Assembly: GCA_021200955.1 (NCBI GenBank)
Contig: JAJQFU010000057.1
Coordinates: 1,937 to 48,053 of the forward strand
DNA: 46,117 nt
Source of the DNA: Clostridiales bacterium
GTDB taxonomy: Bacteria; Bacillota; Clostridia; Lachnospirales; CAG-274
Reading direction: 5' to 3'
Shown here: positions 15,577 through 24,993 of the stretch, one piece after another
Position numbering within the stretch: position 1 is the first letter of the stretch
How the letters are laid out: each line of letters opens with the position of its first letter
Notes under the pieces: generated by a model
Database searches by the model: none
Told to the model about the DNA's origin: nothing
Seen by the model: the letters and a program-made list of their open reading frames with translations, nothing else
Translations under genes and position numbers: made by a program

Positions 15577-17457
15577 TTAACCCAAATAAACCAAAAGCAT
15601 ATTTATATCAGCCGGGGAAACCCCGGAAATTCTTGCAGCCTGACCTATATTAACGGGTCTTACATTTTCAAGCTTTTGACGCGCTTCAATTCTTAATGAG
15701 GGAACAAGTGAATAGTCTATATCCTCGGGAATAACCCTTCCCTCAAGCTTTTTAAACTTTTGAACCTGTTCAATCTGTCTTGCAATATAGTCCTCATATT
15801 TAATCTGAATATTGACCTGTTCTCTGACTTCATCGGGAAGTTCCGGTCTTTCCGGGTCGATTTCCTTAAGGGCGTCATAGCTTGCTTCAGGTCTTTTTAT
15901 AAGCTCCGAAAGTTTTGCTCCGTTTGAAAGCTCCCTTGTACCCAGTTCTCTTAAAAGCTTATTAACATTAGATTTCGGACTGATGTTGATTTTTTTAACC
16001 CTTTTTATTTCCTCTTCCGTTAAATGCTTTTTTTCAAGAAAAGCGGCATATCTTTCATCGCTTATAAGACCTAATTTTCTGCCGTATTCCGTCAGACGAA
16101 GGTCGGCGTTGTCCTGTCTTAAAAGCAGTCTGTATTCGGCTCGGCTTGTCATCATTCTGTAGGGTTCTTTGCTTGTTTTGGTAACAACGTCGTCAATCAA
16201 AACACCTATGTACCCCTCGGATCTGTCAAGAAGGAAAGGCTTTTCGCCTTTGACGTAAAGAGCTGCGTTAATGCCTGCCATAATTCCCTGAGCCGCCGCC
16301 TCCTCATAGCCGGAGGTTCCGTTAAACTGACCGGCACAGAAAAGACCGCCTACGTCCTTCATTTCAAGGCTTAATTTAAGCTGGTTCGCCGCAAGACAAT
16401 CATATTCAATAGCATAGGCGTTTCGCATAATCTTAACATTTTCCATTCCGGGAACGGTTCTGTACATTTTGATTTGAACATCGGCGGGCAGAGACGAGCT
16501 CATACCCTGAACATACATTTCGTTTGTGTCTTCGCCCTCCGGCTCAATGAAAAGCTGGTGTCTGTCTCTGTCTTCAAAACGAACAACCTTGTCCTCAATT
16601 GAGGGGCAGTACCTCGGGCCTGTGCCCTTAATAACTCCGCCGTATAAGGGTGAGCGGTCAAGATTTTCTCTTATAATTTTGTGAGTTTCATTGTTCGTAT
16701 ATGTTAAATAACAGGGAATCTGTTTCCGTGAAATATCCTTGTGTTCATTTTCAAATGAAAAAGGAACGGTTTTTTCGTCCCCCTCCTGAATTTTCATTTT
16801 CGAAAAGTCAAGGCTTCTCTTGTCAACTCTTGCGGGAGTACCTGTTTTAAATCTCTGAAGCTTTATGCCCAAAGACATAAGGCTTTGGCTCAGCTGAATG
16901 GAATTTCTCATACCGTTGGGGCCGCTTTCGATTATTGTGTCGCCGTAAAGACATCTTGCTTTGAGATATGTTCCTGTGCATAAAACTGCGGCTTTACATT
17001 CGTAAATGTTTCCGCTTTCAATTCTTACTCCCGTTACCTTTTTGTTTTCGTCGGTTAAAATTTCAGCCACCTCGCCCTGTTTAATGTCCAGGTTGGGAGT
17101 GTTCTCCATAGTTCTCTTCATTTCAGTATGATATTTTGACTTGTCCGCCTGAGCCCTTAAAGAATACACCGCAGGGCCTTTGCCTGTGTTTAACATTCGG
17201 CTCTGAAGATAGGTTTTGTCTATGTTTTTGCCCATTTCGCCGCCTAAGGCGTCAATCTCTCTAACCAAATGACCCTTTGAAGTACCTCCGATTGAAGGGT
17301 TGCATGGCATCATAGCTATGCTGTCAAGGTTAAGGGCAAAAATTATTGTTTTAAGCCCCATTCTGGCAGAAGCCAAAGCCGCCTCACAGCCTGCATGACC
17401 AGCCCCTATAACAACCACGTCGCAGATGTCTGCCGTATAATAATTACTGTTTTCCAT
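15577..17457 (-). CDS. mnmG: tRNA uridine-5-carboxymethylaminomethyl modification enzyme MnmG (GidA)
   Basis: MnmG and MnmE together install the cmnm5/nm5 group on U34 of certain tRNAs, using FAD and methylenetetrahydrofolate-derived carbon. The FAD-binding [17 protein letters not shown] lies near residues 18-34. The blocks [30 protein letters not shown]-like [10 protein letters not shown] and [20 protein letters not shown] are diagnostic. A C-terminal helical domain ends [18 protein letters not shown]. At 626 residues it is full length. It is the last gene of a four-gene minus-strand run, 22 bases after mnmE. Only a weak AT-rich inverted repeat follows, so its terminator is uncertain. Confidence 0.97.
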   Translation of the reverse strand: MENSNYYTADICDVVVIGAGHAGCEAALASARMGLKTIIFALNLDSIAMMPCNPSIGGTSKGHLVREIDALGGEMGKNIDKTYLQSRMLNTGKGPAVYSLRAQADKSKYHTEMKRTMENTPNLDIKQGEVAEILTDENKKVTGVRIESGNIYECKAAVLCTGTYLKARCLYGDTIIESGPNGMRNSIQLSQSLMSLGIKLQRFKTGTPARVDKRSLDFSKMKIQEGDEKTVPFSFENEHKDISRKQIPCYLTYTNNETHKIIRENLDRSPLYGGVIKGTGPRYCPSIEDKVVRFEDRDRHQLFIEPEGEDTNEMYVQGMSSSLPADVQIKMYRTVPGMENVKIMRNAYAIEYDCLAANQLKLSLEMKDVGGLFCAGQFNGTSGYEEAAAQGIMAGINAALYVKGEKPFLLDRSEGYIGVLIDDVVTKTSKEPYRMMTSRAEYRLLLRQDNADLRLTEYGRKLGLISDERYAAFLEKKHLTEEEIKRVKKINISPKSNVNKLLRELGTRELSNGAKLSELIKRPEASYDALKEIDPERPELPDEVREQVNIQIKYEDYIARQIEQVQKFKKLEGRVIPEDIDYSLVPSLRIEARQKLENVRPVNIGQAARISGVSPADINMLLVYLG

Positions 17458-17479
17458 AACCGCACCTCAAATTACTTTA

Positions 17480-18871
17480 TTACTTACCCAAACAGAACTC
17501 CGAAAATATCTTATCAATTACGTATTCTTCAAGGCTTTCGCCTAAAATTTCACCCAAAGAGGAATAAGCGTCTGTTAAATCCATAGACAAAAAGTCCTGA
17601 GGGAAGCCCCCTTCGGCTGTGGCAATTACGTTTTCAAGAGATTTTTCCGCTGCTCTCAGGGAGCTTAAGTTTCTCTCGCTTAAAACAGCCGCTTCGCCGC
17701 TTATATTGACCTCTCCCCCCAAAAACATAACCTTAAGCCTTTCGAAAACATCGTCAAGCCCCATATCCTCTTTAACCGAAGCGTTAATCGTGTTTTCTTC
17801 ACCTATATAGCTTATAACCTCGTTTTCAATTCCGGCGCTGCCCAAATCGCTTTTATTTATGATTGCAATAGCCTTTCTTCCTTTGGCATATTCCAAAATC
17901 TTAATATCCGTTTCGTCAAGTGCCTTTGAGCCGTCAAGCATAATAAAAATAACATCTGCACTGTCGGCATATTCAAATGACTTGTCAACGCCTATTTTTT
18001 CAATAACGTCTCCTGTCTGCCTAATTCCGGCAGTATCTGTTATATTAACGGGTATGCCCTTTATGTTTACGCTTTCTCTTAAGGCGTCTCTTGTGGTTCC
18101 GGCAATGTCGGTTACGATAGCCCTGTCCTCATCTAAAATATAGTTTAAAAATGAGCTTTTGCCTACGTTAGGCTTTCCCAAAATAACGGCGTTTATACCT
18201 GCTGTTATTATTTTGCCGTAGGCTGCGCCTTCAATAAGCCCTCTGACTTCCGAAAGAGCCTTTTTCGCAGCTTCCTTTGCGGCGGCGGTTGTGATCTCTT
18301 CTTCATCGTGTTCGGGATATTCTATAGCCGCTTCAATGGTCGCTTCCGTCAGCAAAATACTTTCTCTTATTTTACGGATTTTTTCCGAAAGCCTGCCCCC
18401 TAATTTTGACAAAGCCGCTTTTTTTGAAGCGTCTGTCTTAGCGGAAATTATATCCGCCACAGCTTCAGCTTGGGCAAGGTCTATTCTTCCGTTTAAAAAT
18501 GCCCTTTTTGTAAATTCTCCCCCTTCGGCAAGCCTTGCCCCTGATTTAAGACAGGCCCTTAAAACCCCCGAAACAGCCGCAGTTCCTCCGTGGCAGTTTA
18601 TCTCCACAACGTCCTCTTTCGTGTAGGTTTTGGGGGCTTTCATAAGGCTCACCAAAACCTCGTCAACTACAGAGCCGTCAAGAACAATGTTTCCGTAGGT
18701 GATTGTGTGAGACTTTATTTCTTCAACGGGCTTTCCGCTTTTGGGTATGAAAATTTTTTTGAGTATAGTAAGGGCTTCAGAGCCGCTTAATCTGACAATT
18801 CCGATACCGCCGCTGCCTATGGGGGTAGAAATTGCCGCTATGGTATCGTCTAAATTAACCTTTAAATTCAT
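17480..18871 (-). CDS. mnmE: tRNA modification GTPase MnmE (TrmE)
   Basis: This is the GTPase partner of MnmG for wobble-uridine modification. The N-terminal folate-binding domain opens DTIAAISTPIGSGGIGIVRLSG. The central helical domain holds an inserted G domain with GKPNVGKSS (G1, about residue 225), GTTRD, DTAGIRQ (G3) and NKSD (G4). The C-terminal FCLGK matches the family's FC[IL]GK end with its catalytic Cys. At 463 residues the length is standard. It lies 7 bases after murI and immediately precedes mnmG, so both partners are made together. Confidence 0.97.
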   Translation of the reverse strand: MNLKVNLDDTIAAISTPIGSGGIGIVRLSGSEALTILKKIFIPKSGKPVEEIKSHTITYGNIVLDGSVVDEVLVSLMKAPKTYTKEDVVEINCHGGTAAVSGVLRACLKSGARLAEGGEFTKRAFLNGRIDLAQAEAVADIISAKTDASKKAALSKLGGRLSEKIRKIRESILLTEATIEAAIEYPEHDEEEITTAAAKEAAKKALSEVRGLIEGAAYGKIITAGINAVILGKPNVGKSSFLNYILDEDRAIVTDIAGTTRDALRESVNIKGIPVNITDTAGIRQTGDVIEKIGVDKSFEYADSADVIFIMLDGSKALDETDIKILEYAKGRKAIAIINKSDLGSAGIENEVISYIGEENTINASVKEDMGLDDVFERLKVMFLGGEVNISGEAAVLSERNLSSLRAAEKSLENVIATAEGGFPQDFLSMDLTDAYSSLGEILGESLEEYVIDKIFSEFCLGK

Positions 18872-18878
18872 ATCTACC

Positions 18879-19679
18879 TCAGTACTTCTCTACATTCACC
18901 TTATGAACTCTGCATTCAAGTCCCAAATTCTTCTTACAAATAGCGTTAAACTGCTTACAGTTATCACTGCAGTAGAAAATATGACTGCCTTCGGTTTCTT
19001 CACCTGTCATAGAAAGCTTTTCAAGACAGCTTTTCATACTTCGGGCTGTTTCCATAGCCGGGTCTACAATATGAACCTCGTCACCCATAAATTCCCCTAT
19101 TGTCTTTTTAAGCATAGGGTAGTGGGTACAGCCCAAAATCAGTGTATCTATGTTCTTTTCCTTAAGCTCCTGTAAATATGTTTTTACCGTAAGCTTTGCA
19201 ATATCGTTTTCGGTAAAGCCCTCTTCCGCCAAGGGAACAAACAGAGGGCACGCCTTTTGAAAAACCTTAATACTGCTGTCTTTGGCTTTAATTCCGTTTT
19301 CATAGGCTCCGCTGTTTATAGTAGCCTGAGTGCCTATTACACCTACTCTGCCGTTTTTCGTGGCGGCAAGACAGCTTTCAACCCCGGGCCCTACAACTTC
19401 GGTTATAGGCAGGTCAAACTCAGCCCTTAAGGCTTCAAAGCAGTTTGAACTGACGGTGTTGCAGGCGATTATAACGGCTTTAACATTGTTTTTAATCAAA
19501 AATCTCATTATCTGTCGGGAAAACTCCGTAACCGTCTCTTTAGACTTAGACCCGTAGGGAACTCTTGCGGTGTCTCCGAAATAAATTGTGTCTTCATTGG
19601 GCAGTTCTTTTATAACCTGCTTAACAACGGTCAGTCCCCCCACTCCCGAATCAAAAATCCCTATGGGGCGCTTATCCAT
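18879..19679 (-). CDS. murI: Glutamate racemase
   Basis: MurI makes D-glutamate from L-glutamate for peptidoglycan stem peptides. The two catalytic cysteines are seen in ACNTVSS (about residue 73) and LGCTHYPML (about residue 184). DSGVGGLTVV marks the N-terminus and YFGDTARVPYG the substrate region. Its 266 residues match the family. It lies 2 bases after ddl and 7 before mnmE in one operon, coupling D-Glu and D-Ala-D-Ala supply. Confidence 0.96.
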   Translation of the reverse strand: MDKRPIGIFDSGVGGLTVVKQVIKELPNEDTIYFGDTARVPYGSKSKETVTEFSRQIMRFLIKNNVKAVIIACNTVSSNCFEALRAEFDLPITEVVGPGVESCLAATKNGRVGVIGTQATINSGAYENGIKAKDSSIKVFQKACPLFVPLAEEGFTENDIAKLTVKTYLQELKEKNIDTLILGCTHYPMLKKTIGEFMGDEVHIVDPAMETARSMKSCLEKLSMTGEETEGSHIFYCSDNCKQFNAICKKNLGLECRVHKVNVEKY

Positions 19680-19681
19680 AA

Positions 19682-20740
19682 TTATCTCTCCTTACCGCAA
19701 AGAGCTGTTTCAATAAGCCTGTCAATAAGCTCCGGTGTATCTATGCCCCTGTCTTTAAAAAGCATGGGGTACATACTTATAGATGTAAAGCCCGGCAGTG
19801 TGTTAATCTCGTTGAAAATAACCTCTCCGCCTTCCTTAACGAAAAAGTCCACCCTTGAAATACCCTTGCAGTCAAGGGCTTTATAGATTATACCCGCATA
19901 TTCTCTTATTTTTTCTCTTGTTTCTTTGGGCAAGTCAGCCGGAATAACTGTTTTGGACTCGGCGTTGTTATACTTAGCGTCATATGAATAAAACTCTTCA
20001 GCCGCCAAAACTTCACCTACGCCGCTTATTTGAATTTCGTCATTTCCCAAAACGGCGGTTTCAACCTCACGTCCCGAAATAAATTCTTCTATAATAATAG
20101 TCTTGTCGTTTTCAGCCGCAAGTAAAATTCCGTCCCTGGCTTCCTCTCTGTTGTGAGCCTTGCTGACACCTACGGAAGAGCCTGCTCTTGAAGGCTTTAT
20201 AAAACAGGGAAAGCCCAGTTTTTCTTCTATGACCGAAAGAGCCTGTTCCATATCGAAATTATTTTTGTGAAGGGCAATATGCTTTGCCTGAGGAACTCCG
20301 GCTTTTTCAACAATTATTTTTGTGTATTCCTTATCCATTGAAACAGCGGAGCTCAAAACGCCGCAGCCCACGTAGGGTATGCCTGACATTTCAAACAGCC
20401 CCTGAATTGTTCCGTCCTCGCCGCCTTTTCCGTGCAATACAGGGAAAATCACGTCAACGGGTATACTTTTAAGCTTGTCGCCTACAATTCTGAACAGCCC
20501 TCTGTGTTCTGTGCTGGGGCTTAAAATACAGGTGGCGGCGTAGCTTTCCCAATTGCCCTCCGTAATATTGTCTATAGAGCCGTCATAAAGCTTCCATTCG
20601 CCTTTTTTTGTTATATAAACGGGAATATATCTGTATTTATCCTGCGGCATATTCCTCATAATCGCAGCAGCAGAAATTTTAGAGACCTCATGCTCGGAGC
20701 TTATACCTCCGAAAATGACAGCCACAACCTTCTTGCTCAT
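19682..20740 (-). CDS. ddl: D-alanine--D-alanine ligase
   Basis: Ddl joins two D-alanines with ATP to give the D-Ala-D-Ala end of the peptidoglycan pentapeptide. The N-terminus has FGGISSEHEVSKISA. The ATP-grasp part shows KPSRAGSSVGVSKA, EEFISGREVE and FNEINTLPGFTSISMYPML, in which the Glu and Asn ligands bind magnesium. Its 352 residues are typical. The loop that separates D-Ala and D-lactate ligases reads YDAKY, the D-Ala-type Tyr/Lys form, so vancomycin-resistance-type activity is unlikely. It heads the ddl-murI-mnmE-mnmG run behind a good promoter. Confidence 0.95.
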   Translation of the reverse strand: MSKKVVAVIFGGISSEHEVSKISAAAIMRNMPQDKYRYIPVYITKKGEWKLYDGSIDNITEGNWESYAATCILSPSTEHRGLFRIVGDKLKSIPVDVIFPVLHGKGGEDGTIQGLFEMSGIPYVGCGVLSSAVSMDKEYTKIIVEKAGVPQAKHIALHKNNFDMEQALSVIEEKLGFPCFIKPSRAGSSVGVSKAHNREEARDGILLAAENDKTIIIEEFISGREVETAVLGNDEIQISGVGEVLAAEEFYSYDAKYNNAESKTVIPADLPKETREKIREYAGIIYKALDCKGISRVDFFVKEGGEVIFNEINTLPGFTSISMYPMLFKDRGIDTPELIDRLIETALCGKER

Positions 20741-20765
20741 TAAACATCCCTCTTTTCTTTTCTAT

Positions 20766-20794
20766 ATAATAACCGCTTTAACTGACATTGTCAA
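20766..20794 (-). promoter_or_regulatory. Promoter of the ddl-murI-mnmE-mnmG operon
   Basis: On minus: TTGACA (20794-20789), a 17-base spacer, TATTAT (20771-20766), then GAGGGATG just before ddl. Confidence 0.75.
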
Positions 20795-20856
20795 TAAAAA
20801 TTCGCAACAGTTCAATAATTCAGTATATGCGGATAACTGTCTTTCTTCTAATTTTT

Positions 20857-22776
20857 TTATACAATTATTTTCTCAAGACTTGAAATCCAAAGCTTAACAC
20901 AGGCGTCGCTTGGCATTCTCCAGTCACCTCTGGGGCTTAAGGAGACAGAACCTACCTTAGGCCCGTCGGGAACAGCCGAACGCTTATACTGCTGAGCGAA
21001 AAATCTGTAATAGAACTTTTTAAGCCACTTAAGGATAGTTTTTTCGTCATACTTACCCTTAAAAGCAACATTAGCCAAATAAAATATTTTTTCGGGAGGA
21101 AAGCCCGTTCTCATCATACAGTAAAGGAAGAAATCATGAAGCTCGTAAGGCCCTACAATGTCCTCTGTTACCTGTGAAATTGCTCCGGCTTCGTCGGGAG
21201 GAAGAAGCTCCGGGGAAACAGGGGTATCCAAAATATCATAGAGGATTTCCTTAAGTCTGCCGCCGCCGAAATCAGCAAAATATTTTATAAGGTATCTTAT
21301 AAGGGTTTTGGGTATGGAGCAGTTTACGTTATACATTGACATATGGTCGCCGTTATATGTGGCAAAGCCCAAAGCAAGCTCCGACAAGTCCCCCGTTCCT
21401 ATAACAAATCCGCCGTATCTTGAAGCCAAATCCATTAAAACCTGTGTTCTCTCTCTTGCCTGTGAGTTTTCATAGGTTAAGTCGTGAACCGCTTCATTGT
21501 GACCTATATCCTTAAAATGCTGTCTTACGGCATCGGCTATTTTTATTTCTTCAAAGCTTGTGCCTAAAACCTCACAAAGCCCCGCTGCGTTGTTTCTGGT
21601 TCTTTCGGATGTGCCGAAGCAGGGCATACTTACGGTATGAATACCCTTTACGTCAAGTCCTGCAAGGCGGAAGGCTTCAGCCGCAATAAGCAAGGCGTGG
21701 GTTGAATCGAGCCCCCCTGAAACCCCTATAACAACGTCCTTAACACCAACGTGAAGAAGTCTCTTTTTAAGCCCTGCCGCCTGAACGGCTATAATTTCAC
21801 GGCATCTTTCCTCTCGCTTGTCCTCGTCGCTCGGTACGAAGGGAGCAGGGTCGATTTCTCTTAAAAGGTCGTTATTTTCAGCCCAAATATAGGGAAAGGT
21901 TATATATTCATAGCCCTCCGCAGAGGTTCTGAAGCTTGTGTTTCTGCGTCTTTCACAGTCTATAAGACCTAAATCAAGGTCGCAGACTGTCATATTATTC
22001 TCGTCAAAAAGCTTGCTTTCGGCTAAAAGTCTGCCGTTTTCGCAGATAAGCCTGTGGCCTGAATAAACCACGTCTGTTGTTGACTCCCCTTCACCGGCAC
22101 AGCTGTAAACATAGCCGGCAATAAGTCTTGCGGACTGGTTCTTCACAAGGTCGCGTCTGTAGGCGGCTTTGCCTGTGATTTCGTTTCCGGCAGAGGGGTT
22201 GAAAATAACAGCCGCTCCGGCAAGAGCGTGATAAGACGAGGGGGGAACACAAGCCCACAAATCCTCGCAGATTTCCACTGCAAAAGCTCCTTCTTCAAAG
22301 CCTTCAGGCATAAAAACAAGCCTTGTGCCGAAAGGCACCTTTTCACCTCTCAGGTCTATTACAGTGTTTTCCTTAGGCGCAGTCTCAAAATATCTCTTTT
22401 CGTAAAATTCGTTATAATTGGGTATGAAGGTTTTGGGGACTATGCCCAAAATTTCACCGTCATAAATAACAGCCGCTGTGTTATAGAGCTTTCCCAAAAC
22501 TGAAAGGGGCAGACCCACCACGAAAACAGGGGTCATTCCTCTGCTTTTCTCCTTTATTTCAAAAAGACCGTCCACAGCGCCCTCAAGCAGTGTTTTCTGT
22601 AGGAATAAATCTCCGCAGCTGTAGCCCGTTATGCACATTTCCGGAAAAACCGCACCGAAAACGCCTTTTCTGTCTGCTTCTTCCATTAATTCAGTTATTT
22701 TTTCTACATTATAATAAACCTCTGCTACCTTTACCTCGGGGCAAAGGGCAGCGCACCTAACATATCCGAATTTCAT
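20857..22776 (-). CDS. nadE: Glutamine-dependent NAD+ synthetase
   Basis: NadE amidates nicotinic acid adenine dinucleotide to NAD+ with ATP and ammonia from glutamine. The N-terminal nitrilase-type glutaminase carries the Glu-Lys-Cys triad: E46 in PEMCITGYS, Lys in VPKTFIPNY and Cys in VEICEDLW. The C-terminal synthetase has the P-loop GVSGGLDSTHAL and TGDLSELALGFATYNGDHM. The frame opens at a TTG at 22791, but AGAGG sits seven bases before ATG 22776, giving 639 residues, the usual two-domain length. It is transcribed alone. Together with the Nnr repair enzyme it serves the NAD pool. Confidence 0.96.
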   Translation of the reverse strand: MKFGYVRCAALCPEVKVAEVYYNVEKITELMEEADRKGVFGAVFPEMCITGYSCGDLFLQKTLLEGAVDGLFEIKEKSRGMTPVFVVGLPLSVLGKLYNTAAVIYDGEILGIVPKTFIPNYNEFYEKRYFETAPKENTVIDLRGEKVPFGTRLVFMPEGFEEGAFAVEICEDLWACVPPSSYHALAGAAVIFNPSAGNEITGKAAYRRDLVKNQSARLIAGYVYSCAGEGESTTDVVYSGHRLICENGRLLAESKLFDENNMTVCDLDLGLIDCERRRNTSFRTSAEGYEYITFPYIWAENNDLLREIDPAPFVPSDEDKREERCREIIAVQAAGLKKRLLHVGVKDVVIGVSGGLDSTHALLIAAEAFRLAGLDVKGIHTVSMPCFGTSERTRNNAAGLCEVLGTSFEEIKIADAVRQHFKDIGHNEAVHDLTYENSQARERTQVLMDLASRYGGFVIGTGDLSELALGFATYNGDHMSMYNVNCSIPKTLIRYLIKYFADFGGGRLKEILYDILDTPVSPELLPPDEAGAISQVTEDIVGPYELHDFFLYCMMRTGFPPEKIFYLANVAFKGKYDEKTILKWLKKFYYRFFAQQYKRSAVPDGPKVGSVSLSPRGDWRMPSDACVKLWISSLEKIIV

Positions 22777-22824
22777 ATAGATACCTCTCAAAGCTTGATT
22801 TCAAAATTTAATAGTATTAAAGGC

Positions 22825-22855
22825 ATTATACCACAAAAGTTACATTATAAAAACG
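22825..22855 (-). promoter_or_regulatory. Candidate promoter of nadE
   Basis: On minus, TATAAT (22830-22825) is preceded by an extended TG. The -35 position is only TTTTTA-like. The 309-base gap between nadE and the Lrp gene holds this, a stray copy of a repeat 12-mer at 22885, and the Lrp promoter; I see no ORF or structured RNA in it. Confidence 0.45.
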
Positions 22856-23020
22856 GTTTTTTTAAAAAATTTATTAAAATTTATAACAGTTCAGCCGGTT
22901 GATTTTCAAAACGTCTGCTTTTTATCGGGCTGCCGCTTTGGGGCTTATAATTTAGAAGCTTTCACATAAACAATATCTTAGCTGCTGCTCAAAAAAAGTG
23001 ATTTTATCATTATTTTATCA

Positions 23021-23049
23021 TTGTAAAAAATTCTTCGGTGTGATACAAT
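23021..23049 (+). promoter_or_regulatory. Promoter of the Lrp-aminotransferase pair
   Basis: TTGTAA (23021-23026), 17 bases, TACAAT (23044-23049) with an extended TG before the -10. Confidence 0.7.
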
Positions 23050-23085
23050 AAAACTAACTATAAGATGAACGGGAGGTTTTTCGTT

Positions 23086-23571
23086 ATGGAAAAGGATATT
23101 TTGGAAATTTTGGAAAAAGACAGCCGTATTACGGCGGAGGATATAGCGGTAATGCTGGGGAAGCCCGTTGAAGAGGTAAACGCCTGTATTAAAAAAATGG
23201 AAGACGAAAGACTTATCTGCGGCTATACTATTTTAGCAGACTGGGACAAGGTCGAAAAGGAATATGTTATAGCTATGATAGAGGTTAAGGTTACACCTCA
23301 AAGAGACGCAGGCTATGAGGCTATTGCAAAGAGAATTTATAAATTCGACGAGGTTAAAAGCGTTTATTTAATGTCGGGGGCTTATGACTTTATGGTTCTT
23401 ATGGAAGGCAAAAACATAAAGGAAATTTCCCACTTTATTTCTTCAAAGCTTTCAACTTTAGATTCCGTAACAAGCACAGCCACACACTTCGTTCTTAAGA
23501 AATATAAGGACTACGGAATTGTTATGGATGATGACAAGCTTGCAGATGAAAGGATGATTGTTTCACCATGA
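23086..23571 (+). CDS. Lrp/AsnC-family transcriptional regulator
   Basis: The 161-residue protein has an N-terminal winged helix (ILEILEKDSRITAEDIAVMLG) and a C-terminal RAM/ACT-like effector domain with the VYLMSGAYDFMVLMEG strand-turn typical of Lrp/AsnC proteins, which bind amino acids and form octamers or discs. An ATG at 23065 is in frame, but GGGAGG lies within that stretch, correctly spaced for ATG 23086. The stop overlaps the next start (ATGA), so it is coupled to an aminotransferase and probably controls that gene in response to an amino acid. The effector is unknown. Confidence 0.92.
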   Translation: MEKDILEILEKDSRITAEDIAVMLGKPVEEVNACIKKMEDERLICGYTILADWDKVEKEYVIAMIEVKVTPQRDAGYEAIAKRIYKFDEVKSVYLMSGAYDFMVLMEGKNIKEISHFISSKLSTLDSVTSTATHFVLKKYKDYGIVMDDDKLADERMIVSP

Positions 23572-24740
23572 GTTTTGTTGCCAAGCACATAGAAGAAATG
23601 CCTCCGTCGGGCATAAGAAAATTTTTTGACGTTGCAAACGAAATAGAAGGCGTAATTTCTCTGGGCGTAGGCGAGCCTGATTTTGAAACCCCCTGGGCTA
23701 TTAAAGAAAGAGGAATTTATACCATTGAAAACAAAAGGCTTGTTTATTCTTCAAATGCCGGTCTTTTGGAGCTTAGAGAAGAAATAAGCAATTATTTAAA
23801 GAACACCATAGGCGTTAAATATACCCCTAAGGGTGAAATTCTCGTTACGGTCGGCGCAAGCGAGGGTATAGACGCAGCCTTAAGAGCCGTAATTAACCCC
23901 GGCGACGAGGTTTTGGTTGTTGAGCCTTCTTATGTTTCCTATAAGCCCTGTGTAGTTATGGCAGGGGGCTTTCCCGTTGTTATAGAAACCACAGAGGAAA
24001 ATGACTTCAGACTTAAGCCCAAGGATCTCCTTGAAAAAATAACTCCCAAAACAAAGGCTTTAATTTTGCCTTATCCCAATAACCCCACAGGGGCTGTTAT
24101 GGAAAGAAGCGACCTTGCCGCAATCGAAAAGGTGCTTAAATATCGTGACATTGTGGTTATTTCGGACGAAATTTATTCAGAGCTTACCTACGGAGAGGAT
24201 AAGCACGTTTCTATAGCTTCCTTTGAAAGTATGAGAGACAAAACAATCGTTTTAAACGGCTTTTCAAAGGCTTTCGCTATGACGGGCTGGAGACTGGGCT
24301 ATGCCGCAGGACCTAAAGACATTATTGCCGCAATGACCAAAATCCACCAGTACATAATTATGTGTGCGCCTACTGTCAGTCAGTACGCAGGCATAGAAGC
24401 CCTTACAAGCTGCCGCAGCTCAGTGGAAAAAATGAAAAAGGAATATGACGCAAGACGAAGAGTTATGAGAAAGGGCTTTTTGGATATGGGGCTTGAATGC
24501 TTTGAAGCTTTGGGAGCTTTCTATCTCTTTCCAAGTATTAAGTCAACGGGACTTTCAAGCGATGAGTTTGCGGAAAGACTTCTTTTTGAAGAAAAGGTTG
24601 CTGTTGTTCCCGGTACTGCTTTCGGAAAATGCGGCGAGGGCAATATAAGATGCTCCTATGCATATTCCATTGATGAAATAAAGACAGCTTTGGAACGTAT
24701 TGCAAGATTTGTAAAAAAGGTAAAAGCAGAGAAAGACTGA
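23568..24740 (+). CDS. Class I/II PLP-dependent aminotransferase
   Basis: The 390-residue fold-type I enzyme has K234 in NGFSKAFAMTGWRLGYAAGP as the likely PLP Schiff-base lysine, PYPNNPTG for PLP and substrate contacts, SDEIYSELTY with the pyridine-binding Asp, and RCSYA near the C-terminus for the carboxylate-binding Arg. The sequence is close to the PatA/AspC-type group that acts on aspartate, alanine or aromatic amino acids. Specificity cannot be read directly. The 4-base overlap with the Lrp regulator supports amino-acid-responsive control. No RBS of its own is needed if coupled. Confidence 0.92.
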   Translation: MSFVAKHIEEMPPSGIRKFFDVANEIEGVISLGVGEPDFETPWAIKERGIYTIENKRLVYSSNAGLLELREEISNYLKNTIGVKYTPKGEILVTVGASEGIDAALRAVINPGDEVLVVEPSYVSYKPCVVMAGGFPVVIETTEENDFRLKPKDLLEKITPKTKALILPYPNNPTGAVMERSDLAAIEKVLKYRDIVVISDEIYSELTYGEDKHVSIASFESMRDKTIVLNGFSKAFAMTGWRLGYAAGPKDIIAAMTKIHQYIIMCAPTVSQYAGIEALTSCRSSVEKMKKEYDARRRVMRKGFLDMGLECFEALGAFYLFPSIKSTGLSSDEFAERLLFEEKVAVVPGTAFGKCGEGNIRCSYAYSIDEIKTALERIARFVKKVKAEKD

Positions 24741-24770
24741 TTTAATGAGTAGGATGTAAATCTGAGACAA

Positions 24771-24952
24771 GGCGGCGAAGCCGCCAATCGCAAAAAGTTG
24801 ACAGACTTTTTGCGAAAGAGGAGCAGCAGCTTAATAAGTCTTATTTTCGTACTTGTACGGAAATAAACGAATGAAGCTTGCTGCGACGAGCCTCCCCTTG
24901 GAGGGGAGCTGCTGAACGAAGTGAAGCTGAGAGGTGGAGCGGCTTCCATTTT
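24771..24952. repeat. Composite palindromic repeat region
   Basis: Consecutive hairpins fill the gap: GGCGGC-gaa-GCCGCC (24771-24785); TCGCAAAAAGT/ACTTTTTGCGA (24788-24815, 11 bp perfect); a long cruciform around TTATTT-t-CGTAC-tt-GTACG-g-AAATAA; then CTCCCC-ttgga-GGGGAG followed by a CTGAGAGGTGG end. The last part matches, in the opposite orientation, the element at 29865-29919. The second hairpin could end the aminotransferase mRNA, but it lacks a T run after the stem. Confidence 0.7.
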
Positions 24953-24993
24953 TATTAAACTGATTTTTATCTAAAGTTAGGGGTGAATCTATT

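Noticed and set aside
19682-20740. D-alanine--D-lactate ligase of a glycopeptide resistance cluster
   Set aside because: The substrate loop has the Tyr-Lys form of D-Ala-D-Ala ligases and no vanH or vanX genes are near.
22777-23085. Hidden gene or RNA in the nadE-Lrp gap
   Set aside because: No ORF with an RBS and no convincing hairpin-plus-T-run was found beyond the two promoters and the solo repeat 12-mer.
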